Of a stretch of 64,000 nt of DNA, positions 1-41,440 are shown piece by piece. The translations under genes were made by a program, and so were the position numbers. The notes below the pieces were generated by a model. It saw only the letters and a program-made list of their open reading frames with translations, had not been told where the DNA came from and made no database searches. The DNA comes from Lucifuga dentata (taxonomy: Eukaryota; Chordata; Actinopteri; Ophidiiformes; Bythitidae), in NCBI GenBank assembly GCA_014773175.1, contig VXCM01000790.1, forward strand, positions 62,001-126,000, in the 5' to 3' direction. How positions within the stretch are numbered: position 1 is the stretch's first letter; every line of letters starts with the position of its first letter.

Positions 1-342
1 TGTGCTGCTGATGTCACTTGATAAAAGTTTTCAATACTGCCTCCCTAATTTTTTGTAGGTACTGCATCTTGCGTAGTGTAGCGTTAATTCTAGATGACGC
101 GCACAAACAACGCTTCAGACCAACGCTGCACATCTTACGTGGCAGCTCGCTTGCACGTATGCATAATTAACATGAGGTATAAACCAGGCATGAGAGTAGG
201 TATAAACACAACTGAGGAAGGAGATATTATGTATTATGGAGAGATGAAGTGATTTGTCTGCGCTGACATAAGGTGAAAAACAACTTTTGGTTTGCATTGG
301 TAGCTACAGTAGTGTGATATCCTGTAGAAAAAAAAAAAAAAN

Positions 343-388
<46 letters not shown>

Positions 389-2626
389 TTTTGTTTTTTA
401 ATGCAACCTGTAAAACTGATGAAATAACTGCAGCTGTTTTTTTCTTTTTTCTTTTTAAGTGCCGTCGAATAGATGGAATGTCCAAGGTAACGTTCAGCGG
501 TGAGAGCATTGCTTTCAAGAAATACGGCATTTACCCAGCCTTTTCACCAGCCACACTTTTGCTTGTCATTGTATAAACATTGAATGAAAAAAGAATCTGT
601 GCAGGTGGGATCTGCTGGTGTTCATTTCTGACAGCATTTTATCTGCTTTACCAGGCGCAAGAGATGAATTCATTTCAACATTACAAGTCATGCTGTATCA
701 CTGATCCATGTTTCTTTTGTCAAAATAATGTTGCCAAACTGCTGTGCTTATTTTATGCCTGTTGTGTGTAAGTCACCCTTCTACCGACGAGTGTGTGTGT
801 GTGTGTCTGAAGGCTACATAGTGTCCTGTCTGATTATGACCTTAGCTAGTTTAAAAAGCAGCTAATACAGAGTAAGAAGGAAGAAATGCAGGGTAGCAAA
901 ATAGCCTATTTCATGGTGTTATTCTCTTTTAAGACAGCTCTTTCCCTTTTTACCTCTGTTTAATTTATTTATTTATTTTTTTGCTTTTCCTTATTTTAGT
1001 TCATTTTGTACAGGGTTATTTAAATACTCTATTGTGACTAGTGTTAACGTTGCTATTTCATGGCGTTGCCTTGTTTTGTCCTCTATTTGGCACACAGGTT
1101 ACCTATTTGAGGCTGGTTTAAGCTTCTTACAGTGTAATTATGGAAGCAGCCCTGCAAACAACATCTTCAGCAGTAAATCAGCCAATCAAAGCTTTGACAG
1201 ACGCGGCTTTTCTAATTTGTTACTTGTCTTCATTTTATAAGAGGAACGGCTCTAGCCCTTGGCAACTTTTAAGAGGAACTGCGCATTTAAACTAAAATTA
1301 GCCATCGGGGTTCCTTTTTCGTAATGAACATAGACTCTCCACAGTTAAAGCAAACCCACAGATTTAACTTTAGCTGTATTTGCTATGGTAAGAGTTTTTA
1401 ATCAAAGCCCCTTAATCCACCTACTTATTTTTCTCTATATGCTTTATTTTCCTCAAAATGTTCTTGGGAGCCACTTTGAAACGTGTTTGTTTAAAAAAGC
1501 AGAACAGCATGTTTATTCTCCTTATCTGTTACTTTCAGTTTCCTGCCTGTCAGCTTAATGTTAAGTGTTACTCCTTCCAGTTTTGGAGTCGACCATGCAT
1601 CTCATGTCCGACCTCACAGGCTCTGGACTTCCCTGTTCTGTTACAGAGACCACTGATCTGACGTCTGTTCTGCAGCTTGTGTGCAGTTTGGCAAACTAAA
1701 AAAAGATGAGCCAAATGCTACTGAAAGTGCTTTACACCATTCTTTCCATCTGTCATCATTCTTTCTTTCACAAATTGTGTTTTACAACCACCCACACCCA
1801 CTTCTGCTCACACAACTGAATAACCTAATGTTACTATATGTGTTGCATTGGCATTTTAATTGAAACTCTTAGCAAAGTTAAAAATAATCATTTGCTAATC
1901 ATTACTAATGTCTCTTTGTTTTTGGATCTTTGTAATTTACTTGTTTCTACACCTGCGGCTCCTATTGCACACCCATTTGAGGAGAGGGAATCTCTCTTTG
2001 AATAGCTTATCCTGAGGTTTCTTACATTTTTCCTTGTATAATAAGGTTTTTTAGGGAGTTTTCCTCAACTTCTCAGAGAACTTGGTCTGGGTAGGAGCCG
2101 TTAATGTTTGGGTCTGTAAAGCCATTTGAGACACTGTATGTGACATTGGGCTACACAAATAAACTTGACTTGACTAATTACATGTTAGATTACTTGAATT
2201 TGAATTTGACTCAATTGGCTGACAGATCTATTTGTCATTGTAGCTGCTCCTCACAGCATTAGTGTGTCATAATCTTTGTCCACTGACGACCTCGTCATCA
2301 CAGAAACAAGCCCATTGAACTCATCTTTAGACTCCATCAGCCTCTTTGCTGTGGTGGACTGATATTCCAAGCAAATCTGCAAATGTCTGCCAAGGGTCTC
2401 TGCATTATGTCATACTTAGCTGCTCCAAAAGGATCGTCTTTTTGATGGCAGTACTGGAAGCTCTACATATATGTGCTTTGTACTTAAGATACAGGTGTTG
2501 ATAAAATCCCTGAGCGGCATCATCTTCATGATGTTCTGAATTTCTTCATGTTTATAAAGAAAACTTGAATCAACTTTGCCCACATCCTGTGGTATCTCCT
2601 TGTGTTTCCATCCTTCCTTCATAAGT
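1..2626. other. Left flank without a recognised gene
   Basis: No open frame here resembles a protein I recognise. An A-run followed by N (342) and a T-run is an assembly join. A stretch near 456-488 looks splice-like (pyrimidine tract, then AG, then a short segment ending AAG|GTAACG), but its translation is not recognised. In human the upstream neighbour of CYFIP1 is TUBGCP5 on the same strand, so this could be its 3' UTR or downstream flank; that is inference only. A LINE-like tail lies at 1950-2180 and is listed separately. Confidence 0.4.
1950..2180 (+). repeat. LINE-like 3' tail repeat, copy 1
   Basis: This is a dispersed repeat ending in AAATAAACTTGACTTGAC, a tail type I associate with fish non-LTR retrotransposons. 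The reverse complement of the same block (actions such as the TTCCTCAACTTCTCAGAGA and GTCTGTAAAGCCATTTGAGA segments) recurs at about 7965-8190. The AATAAA near 2158 belongs to the repeat and should not be read as a gene poly(A) signal. The family name is not certain. Confidence 0.6.
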
Positions 2627-3288
2627 CCCTTTCACACATACACTCTAGTCATGATAAGTTCCTGCTGTTACCTGGGACAGCAAAATGTGAAAATGCACGT
2701 GTGAAACGCAATGAAGGACAACTTGTTGCTGCAATTGGCCTCTTCAGCTTAGTAACATTCCCAGTTAGATTCATGGGAGAACTGGGGGGCTGGGACATTT
2801 CAGGACCGAGCGAGTGGGTGCGTTGATGACGTATTTGTCCTACGACTCAGTTATGACAATAAGCCTGTTGGCAACATGCTGGATTTCCAATACTATTGGA
2901 AATCCAGCGCGTTAATTGAAATATTGTCTGGAAAACTGGATTTGGAGATCAGGAAGCTTTTGTCCATTGGGGCAGAAGACAATTTGTCAAGTTGAAGGAA
3001 TGGTAAGAGATTCAGTGGTTTACAACCAAATACAGCGTACTTTGTGTGTCACATCCTGCCTTATTCTTCTTCTACTTCATTTTCTACATGACAGTTGGCA
3101 AAGCAGCTTTTAGGGCTTTATCAGCACTGACCAGTTTGTTGGGAAGATCACATCCCCTGTATGACCTGGAATTTCAGATTGAGGTGATAACACGGTTGTT
3201 GTGACTATTGTCCAGCAGTTGAATGCAAGTGTGAAAGTGGTACTCAAAGAACAGTCCTGCATTGTTCTGGTACAAATGTGTGAAAGGG
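2627..3288. mobile_element. Non-autonomous DNA element with CCCTTTCACACAT terminal inverted repeats
   Basis: A stretch of about 660 bp starts CCCTTTCACACATA and ends ATGTGTGAAAGGG, so its ends are inverted repeats. Near its middle there is a perfect 12-bp stem (2879-2890 with 2896-2907, loop TACTA). No long open frame is present. This fits a MITE or deleted DNA transposon. The superfamily cannot be set from one copy. Confidence 0.55.
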
Positions 3289-31947
<28,659 letters not shown>

Positions 31948-32272
31948 GGCACTGCAGCATTCATACTGAAGACCAGCACCAAATCCAGAAGTATTCCTCC
32001 TTTTTCCACTTTAGGTCTTGAGCAGCAAAGGACCATAAAAACCCACCAGAGTTGGGTTTTTTAATAATGATTTTTTCATTCACTTGTGCCTTATCAGAAA
32101 TGAATACATATTTTCTTTTCTTTCTTATTTTTTTTTTTTTAGGATAAACTATACTTNTTATCAGAAATGAATACATATTTTCTTTTCTTTCTTATTTTTT
32201 TTTTTTTAGGATAAACTATACTTTTATACTTGCAGAAAGCTATAGATCAGGGAAGGGAAATTGCTTTTATGG

Positions 32273-32482
32273 AATAAATATTTAAGGGTTTGCAGTGGTA
32301 GAATGGTGAGTGGTAACCTATTTTAAGCGGGGATTAAAGAATCTTGTATTTTCTATTTTGTTAAACATGCATGCTAAAACCTTTTAAAGTAAATTGGAGA
32401 AGTAACGATGCTCATATTCATGTTAAGCATTTATTCACTGTGCCTTGTATTTCAAATATTTTAATCATTTTAATTCAATAAA
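32273..32482 (+). promoter_or_regulatory. cyfip1 poly(A) signals
   Basis: AATAAA occurs at 32273-32278 and at 32477-32482, about 330 and 530 nt after the cyfip1 stop. Either could set the 3' end. An exact 66-bp duplication around N at 32157 (32091-32156 and 32158-32223) falsely lengthens this UTR. Confidence 0.5.
32430..32435 (-). promoter_or_regulatory. Candidate nipa2 poly(A) signal inside the cyfip1 3' UTR
   Basis: AATAAA on the minus strand about 510 nt after the nipa2 stop. It lies between the two cyfip1 AATAAA signals, so the convergent 3' UTRs may overlap. A variant ATTAAA lies nearer, around 32658-32663. Confidence 0.35.
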
Positions 32483-32943
32483 TATGTAACAAATCTGTTG
32501 GTGGATCTCAAGAGCTTTTCATGTAAATACAATACAAAAAAAGTGCGTGACTTCCAACAAAATGCTACTTTCAAGTATCACAATAACACAAATCATAGCG
32601 GCTGTCCCGTAAACGCAGCCATATGCAGCAGGACTTCAACTCAGAATATATTAAAATTTAATCTATTGATTTATAGAAAGCAAGTCAGTGCATGAATATG
32701 CAGATACTGGTACATATAACAAATCATTTCTTTAAAAAAAACTCAATATTTACAGGGCTAACAGGAATGAAATAAAGTTCTAACTAGAATAACTAATTGT
32801 TATTCTGAGAAGTGTAAGGCAAATTAAAACATGAAATTACAATCCATTGGTCCATCCAGGTTGCTTTCCTCATCCAGCTGATTGTCTGGTGGTTTTCGTA
32901 CATGATGCAATGGTTATTGAGTCAGTATGAGGCAAAAACCACC

Positions 32944-35569
<2,626 letters not shown>

Positions 35570-35929
35570 AGTGAGGCTGGATGCGTTGATGTGGTCTGTC
35601 ACATTTACAGCCAAACGGAGCAGATGAAGACCTGAAGTGCAGCTTTGGTCAGTCCAGAGTGAAAACATGAAAGACAACATATAAGCTTTAAATATCATAA
35701 AGTGACCGAGAGTTTCCACAGGCGACATTACAAACTGATCAACCCCGACTTGATGTGTTTTTGCGGAACTACCGGGTTCACACCGTACTCTGCCGTGATC
35801 GTCAGTAGAGTTTATTTGCTGGGTGTTGTACAGAAAGATCTTGCATCTGAATCAAAGCCGCTGTGTAAATATACTGAAGTCAAGGCAAACATTCAGGAAG
35901 TAACGCCATACCTGCACGCTAGGTGAAGC

Positions 35930-36490
35930 TGCTTAACCAGCTAGCGCGAAGCTCAAGCCGTCGTAAACAGGGACAGACAGATTTATAACCCTTTTATTAC
36001 GCGCTACTTCACACGGTGCTGAAGCAGTAAAATTGGGCAAACACAGGATTAAGACCGTAGCTTCTGATTATTTTAAGCGTCCATTATAACGAGGTATCAC
36101 TTAGCCGCGTTAGCTTAAAGTCACCGCGACGGCTAGCTGGCTAGCGACGACGGTTGCCAAACAAACCCCGAGTGTTAGCATCGGTTGCCATCTAGTTAGA
36201 GAAGTCAAAATTTTCAAATAAATATCTGTCAAAAAGTTCTCGCTTTTCCCCAAAAAAGAAGGATGTGGTAGCCGCTAGAGGTTAGCGAATACCTAGCCTG
36301 CTTCCTGAACGTCACATAGCGGTCTCCACGTTCAGACAGCACCGACCCGCTGGTAGACAGCCGCACAGTGAGCGTCTTCTTCTGCTTTTCCTCCGGATAT
36401 ATGAGCGCTGAGCCGCGTGCCCTCCGCAGGCCCGCTCCATTATTCATGTCAACGCACGGAGAAGACACCGCGACAGACTTTGATAGCATT
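35930..36490 (-). promoter_or_regulatory. Candidate promoter / noncoding exon region of nipa2
   Basis: The most CpG-rich sequence between nipa2 and nipa1, upstream of nipa2. It holds two CGGTTGCCA words (36149-36157 and 36182-36190) resembling RFX half-sites, and a plausible minus-strand donor (GGCTAG|GTATTCG near 36290). Assignment is by position and composition only. Confidence 0.4.
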
Positions 36491-36628
36491 CATTAATATA
36501 TTTTATTTTAGCGATTGCGTATTAATTACAAAAACACATTTAAAAAAATTATAACTCGTGGTTAATTTATTTTTAATAACTGTTAAAACTGTCACCAAAG
36601 CATGCACTATGTATCGTGAACCATATTC

Positions 36629-37264
36629 AGAGGTGGGTAGAGTAGCCAGAAACTACTCAAGTAAAAGTATTATTACTTTACGATAATAGTGACTCAAGTA
36701 TAAATAAGAGTAGTCACCAAAATTATTACTTGAGTGAGAGTAAGGAAGTATCTATTAAAAAGATTACTTGAGTAGCGAGTAACTTTGATCAAGCTTATTC
36801 TTTCGAATAATCAACAAGCTTGTAAAGTGCTTGTCTGAGAAAAAAAAAAAGCATAGTAGCCATACGTACCTTCTAATACAATCCAAATTACCGTATATCA
36901 TATAAAGAAACAACAGACAGTAATAAATCAAATATTTACCACATAACAAATTACAATTCTGGACTGGCCCCAAGAGAGTTCGCTAGGTTAGCTTCCTGAA
37001 TTTCCTCAAAATAGAACAGGAAAAACTTGAGTTAGCATTAGCAGCCAGCAGCTAGTTTAGTTAAGGTTGCAACTTGCTTAAAAAAAAAAAAAAGTAACGC
37101 AGAGTGCGACCAAATGTAAAAGTATATTGTTTTCTTCATAAATACATTCAAATATGAGTTAAAAGTATCCTGCAATAAAACTACTCAGTGAAGTACAATT
37201 TTGCGACAAAAGTAACTTAAGTAAATGTAACGGAGTAAATGTAATGCGTTACTACCCATCTCTG
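36629..37264 (+). mobile_element. MITE with CAGAGGTGGGTAG ends, copy 2
   Basis: CAGAGGTGGGTAGAG opens and CTACCCATCTCTG closes the element, an inverted pair. It shares its AAGTA/ACTTGAGTAG interior with 27491-28016 and is longer in the middle. It lies between nipa2 and nipa1. Confidence 0.8.
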
Positions 37265-37669
37265 TGTGTAATGACTAAACAAACCTTTACTTAATGAATT
37301 GGAGGGACCATTTATAGATTTTCCTCACAATAAATTTTGAGATTTCATAGCAGGAAAACAGCAGAGCATATGTCTTAGAAAAAAAGAACTTATCAATGAG
37401 TTGTGATTTGGACTTGAATATATTGACTTGGAAACACATCACAAAACCAAAGATTAAAAAAGGATAAAAAAAAAAAAAAAANAAAAAAAAAAAAAAAATG
37501 TGTGTCATGAATCAGCTCATTTCCAACATATCATTTCAGATTTCTATCCTTCCCAGAACCATGTTCACCAATTATACAGCCGATCAAGTTGTACATGATA
37601 ATGCAAGAGTCAAAACAACACTTGAAACAACAGCACTTCTACGTTAAATTGGACTGAAATAATAAGTCT

Positions 37670-37975
37670 TTTCTAAGTCATGTTTATTTGTATTGTCATC
37701 AAATTCATCTGGAAAATAATAAATACAAAATTTAAAAAAACCCATCAATAATTTGTGTAAATTAAATATACGAATTACTAATCTGGCATTAAATTTAGTA
37801 TAGAACACATTCTTGTTTAGGACTCAAAACTCAAAGCTTAGGATTTGTGACTTGTCTGTTTTGACGTGTAACTTGATCTGACTTGAGACTTTCTTGTGAT
37901 TTGCAAAAATCACAAGAAATGACAATGACAATGACAATGAAATGACAATGACTTGGCCCCACCTCTGGGTGCAAC
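37670..37975. repeat. Partial CAAGTC-rich MITE
   Basis: ACTTGATCTGACTTGAGACTT and the end CCCCACCTCTGGG correspond to the element at 7108-7597. Only one terminus is seen. A short (AATGAC)n run lies inside at 37918-37950. Confidence 0.5.
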
Positions 37976-38682
37976 TAATAACATCAATGGCACTGTTCCA
38001 TCATGTGTCAAACCATCCTTTCAGTCCAACCTAAAAGAATACCTGCAACCTAAAACAGCAAACCTTCAATCAGAGAGGAAGAACTAATCAGAGCCTCTCT
38101 GGCCTCCATAGAACCAGTCTGACACCCATGCACTGATTATGCCAGTGGGATAATAGGCACAACACCAGAGATCTGGCTATGTGCACGTGCTTTGAATGCA
38201 GCCATCATTATGTTGTTGTAATATGTTATTAGTTACAGCTGTGTTGTATGACATGTTTAAATGTCACCATGAGAAATGGCAATTATATGGAGGTATCCAG
38301 TGGATAGAAGTTAGATAAAATGGGAGGATATTGCTATTTCCAGTTTACCAATCATGCGCCAAAGAATGACAAAATCTTTAAAGGATCATACTGGTGATCG
38401 TATATGTTTGAGCCCAGGATATACAACCCGCATACATGTTACGTTACTGACAACCATTCCCCAGAATTTACTACTTTAGCGGTAAATTTCAGAAATTTTT
38501 TCCCCCTACTTCCAGACGGCCATTGGTTTCAGTTAATTCCAGTACACTATATAAATCAACTTGTAGAGGCTTGAAATACACTCGAGATAAGTAATCCATT
38601 ACAGCTAACATGTCTATTAGGTTTCTTATTGCAGTAGTTTTACTTGACTGATCCGACATGTAGCTGCACAGAAGAAAATATA

Positions 38683-40305
38683 CAGTGCTGTGAACAAGTA
38701 TTTGCCCCCTTACAGATTTCTTCTGTTTTTGCTTTTTTGTCACACTTACATATTTCAGATCATCAAACAAATTTTAATATCAGACAAAGTTAACCTGAGT
38801 AAATACAAAATGCAGTTTTTAAATGATGATTTCATTTATTAAGGGAAAAAAGCTATCCAAACCAACCTGGCCCTATGTGAAAAAGTAATTGCCCCCTAAA
38901 CCTAATAACTGGTTGTGCCACCCTTGGCGGCAACAACTGCAATCAAGCGTTTGCGATAACTGGCAATGAGTCTTTCACATCGCTGTGGAGTAATTTTGGC
39001 CCACTCTTCTTTGCGGAATTGTTTTAATTCAGCCACATTGGAGGGTTTGCGAGCATGAACGGCCTGTTTAAGGTCATGCCACAGCATCTCAATCGGATTT
39101 AAGTCCGGACTTTGACTAGGCCACTCCAAAACCTTCATTTTGTTTTTTTTGAGCCATTCAGAGGTGGACTTGCTGGTGTGCTTCGGATCATTGTCCTGCT
39201 GCATAACCCAAGTGCGCTTGAGCTTAAGGTCACGAACTGATGGTCAGACATTCTCCTTCAGGATTTTCTGGTAGAGAGCAGAATTCATCATTACGGCAAG
39301 TCGTCCAGGTCCTGAAGCAGCAAAGCAACCCCAGACCATCACACTACCACCACCATGTTTGACTGTCGGTATGATGTTCTTTTTCTGAAATGCTGTGTTA
39401 GTTTTACGCCAGATGTAACGGGACGCACACCTTCCAAAAAGTTCCACTTTTGTCTCGTCAGTCCACAGAATATTTTCCCAAAAGTCTTGGGGATCATCAA
39501 GATGTTTTTTGGCAAATGTGAGACGGGCCTTTGTGTTCTTCTTGGTCAGCAGTGGTTTTCGCCTTGGAACTCTCCCATGGATGCCATTTTTGCCCAGTCT
39601 CTTTCTTATTGTTGAATCATGAACACTGACCTTAACTGAGGCAAGTGAGGCCTGCAGTGCTTTAGATGTTGTTCTGGGTTCTTTTGTGACCTCCTGGATG
39701 AGTCGTCGATGCGCTCTTGGAGTAATTTTGGTAGGCCGGCCACTCCTGGGAAGGTTCACCACTGTTCCATGTTTTCTCCATTTGTGGATAATGGCTCTCA
39801 CTGTGGTTCGCTGGAGTCCCAAAGCCTTAGAAATGGCTTTGTAACCCTTTCCAGACTGATAGATGTCAATGACTTCGTTTCTCATCTGTTCTTGAATTTC
39901 TTCAGATCGGGGCATGACGTGTTGCTTTTTGAGATCTTTTAGCCTACTTCATGTTGTCAGACAGGTTCTATTTAAGTGATTTCTTGATTCTACAGGTCTG
40001 GCAGTAATCAGGCCTGGGCGTGGCTAGTGAAATTGAACTCAGCTTTCCAAAAAAATGTGGTTAATCACAGTTAATTCATCATTTAACAAGGGGGGGCAAT
40101 TACTTTTTCACATAGGGCCAGGTTGGTTTGGATAGCTTTTTTCCCTTAATAAATGAAATCATCATTTAAAAACTGCATTTTGTATTTACTCAGGTTATCT
40201 TTGTCTGATATTAAAATTTGTTTGATGATCTGAAATATGTAAGTGTGACAAAAAAGCAAAACCAGAAGAAATCTGTAAGGGGGCAAATACTTTTTCACAG
40301 CACTG
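38683..40305 (-). mobile_element. Tc1/mariner element with long, nearly identical terminal inverted repeats
   Basis: A 1623-bp element flanked by TA on both sides, starting CAGTGCTGTGAACAAGTATT and ending CTTTTTCACAGCACTG. The terminal inverted repeats are about 215 bp (38683-38897 and 40091-40305) with only a few mismatches, so the insertion is young. It carries one transposase frame on the minus strand. It sits inside an older MITE between nipa2 and nipa1. Confidence 0.93.
38902..39915 (-). pseudogene. Tc1 transposase, interrupted by a single TGA
   Basis: A cut-and-paste DDE transposase. Residues 1-110 contain the paired-type helix-turn-helix (GYKAISKALGLQRTTVRAII) and a GRP linker (SGRPTK). 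The catalytic triad is visible: D153 in WTDETKVE, D241 in QQDNDPKH, and the E 35 residues later in SPDLNPIE (DD34E). The frame of 338 codons is continuous from 39915 except for TGA at 39246-39244, between the first and second catalytic aspartates. TGA differs from CGA by one C-to-T change of the kind CpG decay produces. A protein stopped there would lack the second and third catalytic residues, so this copy should not be active. Confidence 0.92.
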
Positions 40306-41440
40306 TATGTCTCTGCCAGGGAAAATAGCTCCGGGAGAAGATGGCTTTTACTGAGAAATTAAAATGACCATGCCTTCTGGTGCTTAATGTTAAAAGGCGA
40401 AACATTGAATTTCGAGGTAAGTGTATCACCCGAACATTTGATTTTGAAAGATTAGGGGATTTGAAAAAAAATAACAGGAAAACTAAAATACGGTTTTATG
40501 TTTTGGAAATTGGTTGCCAGCAACCTATGCTGGTTGTATATCTAGGCTAAAGCATGCACAATTGTTGGTATGATCCTTTAACATTGATTGCTGAAATCTA
40601 TTAGTTTAGTTAACTTAAACATATTTTAAACCAATCAGGTTAACCAAACACTAATAAAAAAGAACATCCAAGCAGCAGGTAAGGATTCAGGTGAGGATAC
40701 ATTGTTCAAGTACCCTTCAAAAACCTAGTTAAACTCCCGTGTTTGCCATTTCTGCTTTACTAATCTTTCCATTACACAAAACAGTCATTGTTGATACTCA
40801 TCTTACCCACAACTCCTGCAAAAAGCTGACCGCTTCTGATAGCTGATAATTCTCAAATAACACTGAATAATTTACAGGCTCGCTGAATACACCAAAGTGT
40901 AGGTCAGTCTGCACTGCCACAGCGAGACAAGGAATTGGAGAAAAGGAAGGGTTTTTAACAGGCCTAAAAGCTTTGAGGGGAATCTCAGGATCTGTTGGAT
41001 GGATTTGGTTTAGAGGGAGAATTATTTGCAGTTTCCCCAACAAATCTACAAAAATACAAATAAATGAGATGAACAAATGAGGGCAGATAACCACTTGAGA
41101 ATGTTAGATGACCTCTTTGTAACTACTTGAAAAGAGTAAAACCAATGAGCTTCCCAGGCCACGGCTGAGGGCTGCAGACATGGATATTAATGAACATAAA
41201 GGAGGAATGTTTGTTTCAACCAAAGCAAAAAAAAAAAAAAAAAAAAAAAATCATTCTGTTTTGGCGATATTTGTGGGTTACACAGTAACTATGAAATGTT
41301 CCATAAGAAATTGCTTTAAGAGTCAAGTTAGAAGTTGCTATGGTCATCCAAACTGGAGTTAGTTTAGAATTATTGTCTTTTTCGTTAAAGAAAAATACAG
41401 TATGGCGAAAATTAATAGAAAATCTATTAAAGTTTGCGAA

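Larger units (their letters stand above)
38378..40581 (+). mobile_element. TTAA/AGGACC MITE, copy 7, split by a Tc1 element
   Basis: Left part 38378-38682 (TTAAAGGATCATACTGG...) and right part 40306-40581 (...GATCCTTTAA) form one copy when the Tc1 element is taken out. TTAA flanks both ends. The break falls in the segment that reads GAAGACGATATGTCTCCACC in copy 2. Confidence 0.88.

Noticed and set aside
234..530. Lysine-rich frames across A/T runs (also near 5935-6168)
   Set aside because: They translate homopolymers and an N join, not a gene.
35570..35728. Upstream in-frame ATG extending nipa2 by about 50 residues
   Set aside because: The extension is unlike any NIPA protein, and the family start aligns with the ATG at 35569. 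A likely UTR splice acceptor near 35633 also interrupts it.
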